From Actinostola sp. cb2023 (Eukaryota; Cnidaria; Anthozoa; Actiniaria; Actinostolidae), in the NCBI GenBank assembly GCA_033675265.1, contig JAUJYZ010001083.1, forward strand, positions 1 to 64,000: DNA of 64,000 nt. The letters run 5' to 3'. Below, piece after piece: positions 35,034 to 47,673 of this stretch. The notes below the pieces were generated by a model. It did no database searches. It saw only the letters and a list, made by a program, of their open reading frames with translations, and was not told where the DNA came from. The first letter of the stretch is position 1, and each line of letters begins with the position of its first letter. Position numbers and translations under genes: made by a program.

Positions 35034-38000
35034 TCAATTTATTTCACTTTGTTTTGAATTCTGAGCCACTGATGTACTAGTTTGATGAGTACAATTTATT
35101 GATGTGTTGGTGGTGTCTGGTTGTGTTTGAGAGCCATCACTCTGAGGTGGTTGAGTTCTCTCTAAACCCTAAAAACAAGGAAAAAATATGAGTCAGATTG
35201 AACACACAGTTAGCAAAATTATCAATATCGTTTCAGAAAAGTCTTACTAATCAAACAATGGAGGTGATGATGAAGATGATGTTGGTGATGATAATGATGA
35301 ATGTCAAGGGGGTGATGATGAAGGTGGTGGTGGTGGCGATGACAATGGCAATGATGAATGCCATGGTGGTGGCGATGACTGATAAAGGAGGTGATGGTGG
35401 TGGTGAGTGTTGATGATGATGACAATGATGAATGTCAAGGTGGTTGTGGTGATGGCAATGAACATTGGGTGGTGGTGATGATAATGATAAAGGAGGTGAT
35501 GGTAATGAATGTTGATGATAATGATGGTGGATGATGAATCTATCGATCTACAGTGTATGCAACATAACTTACCAAAAATATTATTGTTTTTTGAATAAAT
35601 AACAAAACCACCACCTACATGTATCTTCCAGAAGAATATGATTTTACTCATCCTTAACGTTACAGCCCTAACCTGCATGTAACTACTTTATATCAAACAC
35701 GTCAGGTTCATGCATGCCATGGGAATTTACCTGATAATATCCTGTATAATAACCACTTAAATACCACGACATTAGCATACTGGCTAGGGCTTCATTTTCT
35801 TGGCCACTGGGGTTGGTCAGTGGGTGTGGTGGGACAGGGGGTATGGGTGGTGCTGGTGGATGCTGATGGAATAAAAATAAATGAAACATAAGAATAGGAA
35901 TATTACTATGAATAATAATAATAGTAAATCTAACAATATAATAATAAATAATAGAATAAATAATACTTTAGAGTAAACTTGACAGTTATTTCTTGTAATA
36001 ACAGTAAATTTCTATTCAATATACCATTTTCTCATTCGCTTGACTGCACTTCAGACAAAAGGACCAAGTTGAGGCTAATGTTGTAGCTCCAATCCATTGT
36101 ACCATACTCAACGTTAGCCTCAACTTGGTCCATTTGCTTGAAGGGCAGTCAAGCAAATGAGAAAATGGTATATTCTCATTTTTTATTCTACTTTCTTTCT
36201 GACTGTCTTTCTCTGCTTCTGTCTTTTCCTTCCCCTTTTTTTCCGTCAATCTCTCTCTTTTATTCATTTGTTTTCTTTTAACTTGATAACTGTACTAGTA
36301 GGCTATTTATAGGCTAGTTATAAGGCTATAACTGTACATGTTGACTTGCATCGTAAAGCTTGGCACTCACTTGATTCATATGTCCACACATGGGCATTAT
36401 CCCAGGAGGAAATATGGAATTTGGAAGGGAAGGGAAAGAAGGATGGTGAAATGGAAAATTACTCTGCAAAACGAAACCAAATAAAAGGTAAGTAAAAAGC
36501 ACTAGACAAGTGGAACATGATATCGAAAGTCTGTTATTTCCAGTCTACAAATTGCCATACAAACCTGTGTATTTCATAGTAGGCCTCTAATACATACATG
36601 TAAACTACGTGTGAATCCTTGTCGTATTGATACCCTTTGGGCATGCATTCAATTGAATGGTTCCGTGCGGGTGATACTACATCACGGGCGTTCTGTGACC
36701 CCCCTCCCCTCCCCTCCCAATCGAAATTATGCGTGGTGTCTCTATAAAACGCATATTTTATATTATTTTCTTTGGGGAGGGGAGGGGAGGGGGGTCACAG
36801 AACGCCCGTGATGTAGTATCACCCGTTCCGTGCAAGAACAACATAAGTGATCTCTGATTAAAATGGAATGATGGCTCTTTGATTTTCAAAGGGTAATTTG
36901 AATTTTGATCATAAGTCACTTTCAAGAGTGTTCTTGCATGGACCCCTTCAATTTCAAATTCTTACCATAGGGGGAGGGGGTGGCCAGGGTATATTTTGGT
37001 GCACAGGTAATGGAGGTCTAGATGGGTAGTGTTGTCCTGGTGGGTGATGCTGTTGATGTTCTCGTGTTTGACAAAGCTGTGATCTGTCAACTTGTTGACT
37101 GAAAAAAAAAAAAATGAAGTACATTTACAGTCAACCCTCATCTCACTGACACCTCACTATTGTGGACAAGAACTACATACTCTTGGTTTTGTGGACTGTA
37201 CATTGTTGTACATTGTAATTCTCAAATCATTAATAATTCATTAGGATAAAACAAAGGAAATCACTACTGTGAAGGCAGGTTTGATATGTGATGTTAATTA
37301 CATGTACAGTGTGTAGCATACAATTTGGTAAACTTTAACTTTGAATTTCTCCAAGAATTAAACAATCGAAAGAGTGTTTCATCCGATACCCAAACACCTC
37401 GAAGTTAGTTTAAAAAAACTTGACTGTGCCTCTTTTTTTTTCAATTACTCAGTGTTTTGAAATCAGATGAAACACTCTTGCTTGTGCTTGATCTATTACT
37501 TCTAGTACAAAGTAAAGATGTACCGGTATGTACATGGACAGTTAGATTTTAATACCTTTTTCTAGATCTGATGAAGGTAACGTGACAAGTATATGCTGTT
37601 GGAAATGAGTTGATGACAGCTTCATGCCAGTGACCACTAGGATGTTCTGGTGCCAGACATATATCACTAACTCTCCATTCACCAGCTGAATGAGATGGTG
37701 TCTGAGACACCCATTCCATGTCTGTCTCTGCATGCTCCCTGTGCTGGTAGTGTGGTGAGTCAACAGTATAATAGCCTTGGTCAGGAAGTTGTTCACTCTT
37801 CTGCGACTGCAGCAGATGTTTTAACTTCTGTTCTTCTTGGTTACCATAATTGTCATACTTTACAATGCAGGTCTGCTTTTCTCTGTTTATGGATACTATT
37901 GTTGCTTCGTAAATGTCTCCATCTTCAGTGAACTCGGCAGTACAACTGTCTCCAACTTGCCACTGGAAAAGACGTTGATAATGTTCTTTATTTTTATTAT

Positions 38001-39503
38001 TATTAATTATTGTTTTTAATATTCATGTCTGCATCGACGTTACTGATATTGTGTCTAGAAGTTACCTGTTCTGATGAATCTGAATTTTGTTGTACTCTTC
38101 GTTTTTCTTTCCTTTTATTTCCATTTCCCTTTGCACTTTGCTGCTTTCTTTATAGAGAGGAAACAAAAGTACAACAATCAAATGGCCTGGTTCAAATACA
38201 TTCTTGGCATTTGAACTCCATGATCTAAAACAGTGTTTGCTCTACGATGTGAAGTCACATTCAGCATCTTTGATGTTTATGATTGAAGGAAGTCTTACCA
38301 ATAATTGAAGCAGTCTGTGCAAGAACAACGTAAGTTTGAAGTTTATTATTTTTACAATATCAGAGCGTAATCTCGCAATCTGACTGGCTCTCAGCCATTC
38401 TCAATAAGAGTACAGACACATAGAATGACGAATCGCTCGCGCACGGAGCCAGCGCGTGCTTGAAACAATTTTTCTTTCAAACTTGTTCCTTGATTTTGGA
38501 TGGTTTTTTTTGGACAATTTGTTAAATGGCTGCTATAAAGCAGAAAAAGTGATCAGATATCTGATCAAACTATAAATTCTCCTGGGACTAATTTAAATTT
38601 CCAGAATTGATTGTAAATGACTGCTTGTCTGTCATTTGAATTTTGAAGGCAGATAATGAGATTCTTGAACTGTTATTCCAAATGATTGAAACCAAGCATT
38701 AGCATGAAGTAAACGAAGGGATGGTTGACACAATCAATCAATCAATCTTTTATTTACCCACATAACGCCTAGAAGCATTTTGCATACTCGTTAGAATGCG
38801 CATGTGCTAAATATAAAATCTCTATGAAATCTATAGACCGAATGCAATAATGGCGTCCAATTTCAATTGCCATTGTTCTGGACTGACTAGCCTCTCATAC
38901 AGGTGAAAATGCTTTTGTGTTTCCACATGAACATGAGGCTAGTCAGTCCAGAACAATGGCAATTGAAAGTGGACGCCATTATTGCATTCAGTCTAATGGA
39001 AAATGTACCCTTACCTATTCTTTCCACCACCTTTCCCTTTGCTTCCTCTATCGTTCTTAAAATTCCCATTCTTCAAAACAAATCAAACAAGATGGGTGAA
39101 TAAATACTTCAATGCTCATGACGGTAACCCTGTGCCTTATTGTGTTAGTTTACCTTTACTAGATTCACTGCTCTATCATAAGCCTCTATTAACGCTGTAT
39201 CATCCCAAATATCGTCTGGACTAGAGTCCTAGAAAAGGATAAGTTGATAAAGAAACTATTGTATTTTTAAAATACACGTCGATGTAAGACTTAAATTAGT
39301 TAAAAGTTTATATGCGGCAACACGAACTCAATTATAAGCTACGTTTTAGGTGAAAAGAAAAACGGATGCTTTGTAACACTTGGCAGAAGATGAACGAAAG
39401 TAATATTGTAATTATTTTACTCATTGCAGTGTCAAAATACCTCTCCAGTTCTCAACAAAACTTCTCCAACAAATTCAGAGCCAAGACTACTGGAAGCCGC
39501 CAT
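35034..39503 (-). CDS. SMN1: Survival motor neuron (SMN) homologue (8 exons)
   Basis: Exons in transcript order: 39441-39503, 39154-39228, 38066-38143, 37556-37962, 36966-37098, 36371-36463, 35731-35862 and 35034-35168, all in phase, giving 371 aa. Domains: a Gemin2-binding segment (residues 22-46, DDIWDDTALIEAYDRAV), a Lys/Arg-rich linker (47-72), a Tudor domain (73-125, WQVGDSCTAEFTEDGDIYEA), a proline-rich stretch (209-305) and the YG box (306-327, SMLMSWYLSGYYTGYY). SMN organises snRNP assembly through Sm-protein binding and self-oligomerisation by the YG box. It is longer than human SMN (294 aa) mainly because of residues 126-207, which include a second Tudor-like run (EWRVSDICLAPEHPSGHWHE). 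Introns hold several MITEs. Confidence 0.96.
35253..35530 (+). repeat. GATGATGG-type trinucleotide-rich tract
   Basis: Irregular GAT/GGT triplets make spurious long frames on both strands. It lies in the last intron of SMN. Confidence 0.85.
36017..36177. mobile_element. Foldback MITE in an SMN intron
   Basis: ATATACCATTTTCTCATTCG at the left is mirrored by AAATGAGAAAATGGTATAT at the right; the CCAAGTTGAGGCTAA/TTAGCCTCAACTTGG pair is internal. Confidence 0.8.
36669..36824. mobile_element. MULE-like MITE with 9-bp target duplication
   Basis: GGGTGATACTACATCACGGG at the left is mirrored by CCCGTGATGTAGTATCACCC at the right (arms about 55 bases including CCCCTCCCCT). GTTCCGTGC is duplicated at 36660-36668 and 36825-36833. 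Nine bases is the usual Mutator-like target length. Confidence 0.85.
38838..38995. mobile_element. Foldback MITE in SMN intron 2
   Basis: GAATGCAATAATGGCGTCCA at the left is mirrored by TGGACGCCATTATTGCATTC at the right, with arms of about 55 bases through GTTCTGGACTGACTAGCCTC. Confidence 0.85.
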
Positions 39504-39579
39504 CTTGAAATATTGAAGGTAGTGCCCAGTCTCTTCGAGTTCTCATAAAACAGGGATCCCACAGATAAATCTGTCACGG

Positions 39580-40015
39580 CGTTTGAACAAGTTTGGCTAT
39601 TTTTAGAACACGAAATTGACCAATCAGTGTTGCTGCAAATTAACGAGTTGCTGCAAATAAAACGAGTTGCAACAAATAAAATGAGTTGCTGCAAATAAAA
39701 CGAGTTGCAGCAAATAAAACGAGTTGCAGCAAATAAAACGAGTTGCAGCAAATAAAACGAGTTGCGGCAAATAAAACGAGTTGCAGCAAATAAAACGAGT
39801 TGCAGCAAATAAAACGAGCGCCAAATAAAATGAGTTGCTGCAAATAAAACGAGTTACAGCAAATAAAACGAGTTGCTGCAAATAAAACTGGAAGTGCACA
39901 GTGATTGGTCAATTTGTATCAGGGCCTCTATTGATAACAGCGTTTTTTTTATTGCTGACTTTTCATTCATTCAATTTCGAGAAATCGTGTTCAAAAAATA
40001 GCCAAACTTGTTATA
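39580..40015. mobile_element. Inverted-end element carrying a 19-bp minisatellite
   Basis: AACAAGTTTGGCTATTTTTA at the left is mirrored by a AAAAAATAGCCAAACTTGTT arm at the right, and GACCAATCA pairs with TGATTGGTC inside. Between them (39640-39890) about 13 copies of CGAGTTGCAGCAAATAAAA form a minisatellite. It lies about 80 bases upstream of the SMN start codon. Confidence 0.85.
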
Positions 40016-40296
40016 GACCCAATATGGACAATATGTAGCATGGATGCTCCTACTTATGGGCTCCTGATCTTAGAAAATCATTCATTTTACCTGGGATTAT
40101 TACGTCATAAACCCCACCCCCAATCGGTATCAGACTGTCTATTCGCGTATTTACACAGGGATAGGTACGTACTGGCATTGCTCTCTTCATGTCAGCATGA
40201 TTTCCGGTTTTCATAATAACCCTTTATACGAACCTCAGCCACAGTTGGAGACGAGTTTCCGCATCGTGATCTACTCGATCGTAGTCCGCGTCCATC

Positions 40297-43200
40297 ATGT
40301 ACGACGCCAACATATACCTGTCTGGATTCCTGTTTCTGTTGTTGGTCCAAGGATGTTATCAAGAAAAAACAAAGTAAGATGCGTGATTTACACTTAGCTT
40401 ATCTCTAGATGCGTTTTATAGATGTGAGATTTTATAGTCCAGCTCTTACTGAGTGATTATATAAACACAGGTCATGCACGCGTTTAATTGTAGTCGAATT
40501 GAACGCTTAGTTGTTCGAATGAATGAATGAATGGATGGATGGATGGATGATGAATGAATGAATGAATGAATGAATGAATGAATGAATGAATGAATGAATG
40601 AATGAATGAATGAACTTTATTTACAGAGGTAAAATACACGACAGTTACAATTTAATAAAAGCACAACTGAGAATAAATATGCTTGTTTCGTTCGTGTACC
40701 GACTCTGAGGACCAGTGTAGTTTACGCCTATGAGGAAGCGTCGTACTGTCTCACTGTTGCAGAGTAAATTTGTTATATGTTCGAACGTCGCACTTTGAAT
40801 GAAAGGACACTTTAATATGTTTCGTTCTCACTGGAATCAGATTCAGGTATGTCTACTATGCACAACAGACTCTATCCTTTCCGCGATGTGCCACCCTGGT
40901 ACCGTGCCAAGTGTGCATTTCAGTTTTACATTCACTCACAAATCACTTCTAGACGACTTCCGCCACTGACTGAGGCATGTCACCTCTAAACTACGAGCAG
41001 TTTCTATTAAAGCGTTTTTCTTAGAATAGATATAAGTTAATAGTCCGAGCGCGAAGGGGAGGTGCTTCAGTAGGGAGAGCAAGAAGCGCGAGAGAGACGT
41101 CGAAACTTCTTGTGCGCTCGGACGCTGTCTGAAAATATATAACAACAGGAGAAAAACGCCAAAGTAGGAATTTCTGGCGTCTAGGATCGCAATGATTACA
41201 AATGTAGGTACTGTTTTGGCCTTGACCTTTTAAACACAAATATTTCAAAAGTATGTAGTTTTCATAAGTTGAGAACGTTTTATGAAATCGGCACTAAATC
41301 GATCTCCCGCCTGGTGTCGTGACCCCAGGGGGGTACTCAGGGGTATCAGTGACGGGGAGGTGCGAAGACCTTTTTTGGGTTTGAAATTCGCGGCTTGGGA
41401 CTTTTTTTGGGTTATCAATTTTCTGGTGGCCTTTTTTGATATAAAGATTTTGGCAAGGACTTTTTGGGGGGTTGATAAAAATGATATCCTACCATTCTCG
41501 ATTTTTTGCGTAATGGACTTTTTGGGTTAAAAAGTTTGGCCTCATTCGCACCTCCCCGTCACTGATACCCCTGAGTACCCCCTCCCCCCCCTGGGGTCGT
41601 GACCGGTATTTCATAGAAATATGTTGATGTGTGCATCCGGGTTAGGCATCGGCCATACTAGTAACGAAAACGCATCGTTTTTATATTGTTCTCTATCCTC
41701 ACTGAGTCACTGGGGATTCGAAAACAATCAGCTCATTACCAGAAAAAAAACTAAAAAACCGCACGTTATCGTTTTAGTGTGGACGGGGTCTTAGTGTAAT
41801 TCCTTTTTGTTCCAACCTAGCAGCACTAGTAGGGGGAAGGGGAGCTCTAGAGAAGGTAACTATCACGAGTGACCGGCATAAATTACTGACTAATGTAATG
41901 ATGATGATTATGGTGATGGTGGTAGTGGTGATGGTGATGATGATGGTGATTATGATGATCAAGGGTGGTGGTGGTGATGATCATGATGGTGATGCATGGT
42001 AATGATGATGATTATGATGGTGGTGATGATAATTATAACGATGATGATCATGATGATGATGACCGGCAATGATTACTCAGGCCATTTCTATCACCACATT
42101 GATCTTGAAGATCGTTCGTGAAAATATAATGTTTGTTCAAGCAACAAAGATTGAATATCCTGGGTCGGGCATGCGCCTCACGTGAGCTCAAACTTGATGG
42201 TTATTTTATGTTGTCGTTGTCTTAAGGAAACCACCAAAGATTGTAACAAAAGACGGTAGTCTTGTACTAAAAGCAGGAGAGGATGGCGACATTGTTCTGG
42301 AACCTGACGAAGGCCGCCAAGTCCGCATTGGATCGTTTGTCCTGGTAAATACATAATGTGGGAATGAAAAGCAATTAAACTTCTCGACAATGATGCACTT
42401 TGAATCATGTCACTCGAGCCTCGTTTTGAATCCAATATGGCGGACGCGTGTTATTTACTCTTGTAAGCGAGCTCAGGCGATGCTGCAACTTTAATAAGAG
42501 TGTTTATTGGCGCATCGTAAGCGCGTCAGAACATCGATAGATGTTCAATTTTCTCGCGAAGATTTTATATCATTTTTAAAACAACTGGCGACTTATCTCT
42601 GTGAAAGGATGGCTACACGTGCAAGTTGCACCGCGCTCTCAAAGTTGCATCGCTTGCGCAAGCAAAACTATGCGGGCCCATGTAGACGCCGCTGAACACC
42701 ATGGTGCGGGCCCAAATCAAACTGATTCGTGTGCCTGAAGGTCTAGGCTCAATATCGTATCGCGAGCGCACGAAACCCCCAGCGGCTGGATACTGAGCCT
42801 ACTGAGGGTCGCGACTGATTAAAAGAGACGCGTCTCCTTTTTATCGTTGAACAGAATGCGAACAGTACTACAAGTACAGTACAGGGATCGAAGGGAGATA
42901 AAGGTGCTCCCGGTGTCAAGGGAGCGAAAGGACAAGTTGGTTTGCATGGTCTGAATGGTCTGAATGGAATGGTAAGTGATAAACATTTCAAAACTATCGC
43001 ATGGGTTACCTGTGCCTGTCACGCGTTAAGGTTGGTTAACACTAGCGTCGTAATCGTAATCGCAAGAAGCGAATCAAAACAACGCAAGGCTCGTAAGAAT
43101 CGTAAGAAAAATAAAAAAAAGATCCTTGCGATTCCGATTCCGTCTCTCTTCTGATTTCGATTCCGACTCCGATTATATTAGTTCACACTGGCCATAAGCT

Positions 43201-46200
43201 CCTATTACGATTTCGATTCCGATGCTAGTGCTGGCATGAACCAAGCGCGATGCACTCTCTTCCTCGCCGCGCCTGAGTCTTGTCTGGTACTACTTGTTTT
43301 CACGAAGCGTTTGGATTGATAATCTGTCTGGACGAAGTAAATAAGGGAAACGGTTTTGACATGAAGTGTGCATGTCTATATGTGATGACGTGTAAAAACG
43401 GGCAAACAATAATGGAGCTTTTGATTTCCGTATTTTTGCTTTCAGAAAGGTGATGTAGGTTCTAAGGGGGCTCCTGGCAAGGTGAGTGACTAACCACCCC
43501 TCCCCCCATAGACAACATGCGCACAAAGAATCCCCGGGAAAAACAACCGGTAGATTTAAATGCGACTTCTCTTATCTTTATTAGCCATTTCGTAGTTGAT
43601 GTTTGCGGGGCATTGTGGGGCTGTTTTGAGGGATGCTTTATCTTCAATACGGCGACAAGTATGAATAGTGATGTACCAAAGTTTGAAGTAAGCGAGTTTG
43701 GCACACAATAATTATGTTTCTCAGTCGTTTCCTCGTGTTTTACAGTAAATAGACAGCAATGGCGTCCCTCAAAACAGCCCCACAATTCCTTTCGAACATC
43801 AACTCCGAAGTTACCATTTCTTTGCAGGATGGCGATGATGGTGTCAAAGGTGAACGAGGTGGACGAGGCGATCCTGGGCCTCCAGGTGCCAAAGGAGAAC
43901 GCTTCAATTTAACAGCTATTCAAGAGTGCGTATTTCTTTATAGGGCCGGCCCATTGCTGGGTTTCAGTGACGTCATTTCCGGTCTCGTGCGGAATTTTTA
44001 TCAGCTGAATAGACCTTATGCATAATGGCGTAATATGACTACAACTACCAGAATGCTTTGCGCATCTTCTTATGTGAGATAATAGGCCCTTTGCAGTTTA
44101 TAGTCATATGCCAATACATCGCTTGAATAACGAATGAACTGAGCCGAAGATCCCATGGGAACGGCTCTGCTGACTGGCAAACAAACTTTGAGACGTTGAT
44201 TGAGAAAGATCGACAATCAACTGGAGGTTGAAAAATAGCATTTCAAACAGATTTCTTTACTGTCACTACTGATATCATGTAAGATTCTTCAAATAAATAA
44301 AGTCAGATTTGTTTTGCCAGTCAGTACAACCACGTGATCGTAATCCTGCAAAGGGCCTATTAGTACCCTTTGTCTTAGTGAATAAGCCAAGTCAGAGTTT
44401 AAGGATTACCGTGATTCCTGGAACCGAATCGGGATAAAATGTGTCCGAAGTGACTTTTTCTCCCATGTCTCTTGTATTTTTGCCGAGTTTTCTAGGAGCA
44501 TTTTGCACTACTTTTTCTGTACTAATAAAGTATTTTCCCTGTTTACTAGTCACATACAACTGCAAGGTAACTCTAACAGCGCTTATATGGTCATTTGAAT
44601 ACGATAATCCACTGAAAAACGTAGTTTAAAATCGCCCACAAGCTTACCAATCTCGAAGCGGATTGGGCTTCCTGTGTCAACTGAACGATCATCAGTTTCA
44701 CAACGTTTGGATTTCGCTTTAAATCATGTCTTTGTGTCGATTCTTGGCAATTTTTTCAGAAAATAATAAAGATTATGAGTTGTTTATCACTTTGTGCTAT
44801 TAGTTGTCTCAAAAAAGTATCAAAAAGTTGTGTTTTGGGGCCGTAGATTGGCCATAGTTCTCACGGCTTCACTACGTCCAGACTACGTGTATAACGAAGG
44901 GCATTTTTATCGTAAAATATAATTTGATTAACAAATCACACATGAGGTTGAATTAAGAAGACCTTTATGCATACCTTGGAGTATTTTCTCGGCAAAAATC
45001 GTATTGTAAGAAATGAAAAATGCTCCTAGAAAACTCGGCAAAAATACAAGAGACATGGGAGAAAAAGTCACTTCGGACACATTTTATCCCGATTCGGTTC
45101 CAGGAATCACGGTAATCCTTAAACTCTGACTTGGCTTATTGCGAACTGTTTATTACTGCAGTTCTCAGTATTATGCGAACTCAGACATTCAAACAGTCGG
45201 CTGGAACTTGGTTTTTCGCTGCCGTCAATCAAATTCAAAACTCAAACGAATTCAAAACTAAATACATTCTTCGACCAAATGATCCATAATTTAGCTCAAA
45301 ATCATATTTGGTTTCCATTTGGTGGGTCTTCTGACTTATATTTTTAAGTTTACTGATTTTTTATGTTGATTGACGGCAGCGAAAAACCAAGTTCCAGCCG
45401 ACTGCTTGAATGTCTGAGTTCGCATAATACTGAGAATCGCAGTAAACATTACTTGGCAGCTAAAACTGAATTACGTAATTTACAATTAAATGAATTACCT
45501 TACGAGCGAATAAAAAGCTAGAAAAATAAAGACAATTCGCAAAGCATTCTGGTAGTTGTAGTCACATTACGTCATTATGCATAAGGTCTATTGTGAACTG
45601 TTTATTAAACTACTTGGCAGCTAAAACTGAATTACGTAATTTACAATTGAATGAATTACCTTACGAGCGAATAAAAAGCTAGAAAAATAAAGACAATTCG
45701 CAAAGCATTCTGGTAGTTGTAGTTAATTACGTCATTATGCATAAGGTCTATTGCAAGTTTTCAGTAGAATTCGCTCTGTTTGATAGCCCCATTTGGGGCC
45801 AGATGAATGAGATTCGTGGGTGGACTGATCTACTCTGTGAGTTACTATCGTTTTCGTTTTGTTCTCTAGCTGTAGTGGATCGAAAGATTATGGTCAAATG
45901 AAATACACAGATGACAACTTGAAGGTAAGCTGTCGTTCACGCGCTCATTGGGCTTCCTGTGGTAGATACGTCACGGCTGTACTTGGGGATGGATGTAGGA
46001 TACTATTCAGTTCAAGTCGGCATGTTATTCAATTACAGGTGTGTACTTCAAAGGGATGGAAAACTCTTACTTTCAAAGAAGATTTATGCCCCAAACCCAG
46101 TGTGCCAAGAATCAACTTAGAGTACTTCCAGCGATCCAATTTTGGAGTACTCTTCCAATTTAAAGGCGACCTAAAGGTGGATCTTAGTCCAAATACAACA

Positions 46201-47631
46201 GCAAGAAACGCTAACATTACTACAGGTAAATACAAACAAATAAATAAATACAACGGGAAACCCGTGTAACCCATTTTGTTCGTGTCTTTAAGCTTATCAA
46301 AGTCCTGCATCATCACAAGTTACGACTCCTGAGTACGTCGATAGTGCTATGGGTAAAGGTATTCGACTGAGTGGCAGACAACATATCGACGTGAAGGGTC
46401 TTCCAACACATCTATGGTCTGCAGACGAATGGTCTGTTATGGCTTTGATAAAGTTAAACAGTGAAGGATTGAACAACCAACAAGAAATCCCTATTGTAGG
46501 CTCAGGTACTCAACAAAACAACAAAGGATTGCATCTTGGGTTTCGTGCAAAGGTTTGTGCCTTTTCCGTTTTTAACTCCTGGATTATGAAATCCACGAAT
46601 TATATGGATGACATTTGGATAATTTTGCGGCCCCATACAATACAAAATTGAGTCGATCGAATTCCAAAAGACGAGTCGTGGTCGAGTCGTGGTCGAGTCA
46701 TGGTCGAGTTGTGGTCGAGTCATGGTCCAGTCGTGGTCTAGTCGTGGTCGAGCTGAGTCGTGGTCGAGTCGTGGTCCAGTCGTACGCGTGGTCTAGTCGT
46801 GATCGAGCTGAGTCGTGGTCGAGTCGTGGTCGAGTCGTGGTCGATCTTGACACATACTTGCCACTTTCTATGGTTTGCAGGATCCTTTATATTAACCCTT
46901 CGGGTTGTTCTCCTGCAACCTTCCACTATTTATTCAAATTATGTATTTGTGAATTATAATATTGTGTGGAAAATAAAAACCTTTGAACCTTTGAATCGTG
47001 GTCGAGTCGTGGCCGAGTTGTGGCCGAGTCGTGGTCGAAACGTGGTCAAGTCATGTAGTGCTGTTCGCCCCGCCTTTATACTCTGTTTGATAGAAAGGGC
47101 ATTGTTTGTCCACCATTTGAGAACTGCTAATGTTGACAGGACTGGTCTATGTCTTGTTTTCCAGCGTACTTTATATGGGTTTTTCAACAACGACTTACAA
47201 GGGTTCACTCAGTTAAATTATGACCAATGGTACCAAATAACCTGGACCTGGCAAAAAGAACAAACGCACTGGAAAAGGTATTGTGGACAGACAGACAGAC
47301 AATGAGTGAGTGAGTGAGCAAATAACCTGGTAAAAAGCACAAAGACCGGAAAAAGGTATTGAGTTTATGTTGTGGACAGACAGACAGATAAATGAACAGA
47401 CAAACAAACAGACAGACAGACAAACAAACAGTGAGTCAGTAGATGATGAGTTAGTTGGTCATGGTCTTACCGAATGCCAGCACGCCCAATTACGACTTTT
47501 TCAAATACTTTGTTGCTAAATACATCTAATCTTGGTCTCACACAACTCATTGAGATCTGGGGTATTTCATCAAAATGATGCTTTGCAATCAATCCCTGGA
47601 GATTTAAAGTACAAAGACGTAGCGGTGTCCA

Positions 47632-47673
<42 letters not shown>

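Noticed and set aside
35198..35678. Met/Val-rich and His-rich ORFs
   Set aside because: Products of the GATGGT triplet tract in the last SMN intron.
39452..39912. Phe/Ile/Cys repeat ORFs (LFAATRFICCNS)
   Set aside because: Translation of the 19-base minisatellite upstream of SMN.
45910..46036. In-frame continuation of collagen exon 6 through 45925-46038 as coding
   Set aside because: It contains a GGGCTTCCTGTGG repeat word, has good GT/AG borders, and splicing gives a smooth NLKVCTSKGW junction; retention remains possible but is less likely.
46502..46959. RVVVESWSS-type repeat ORFs
   Set aside because: Translation of the GTCGTGGTCGA minisatellite in a collagen intron.
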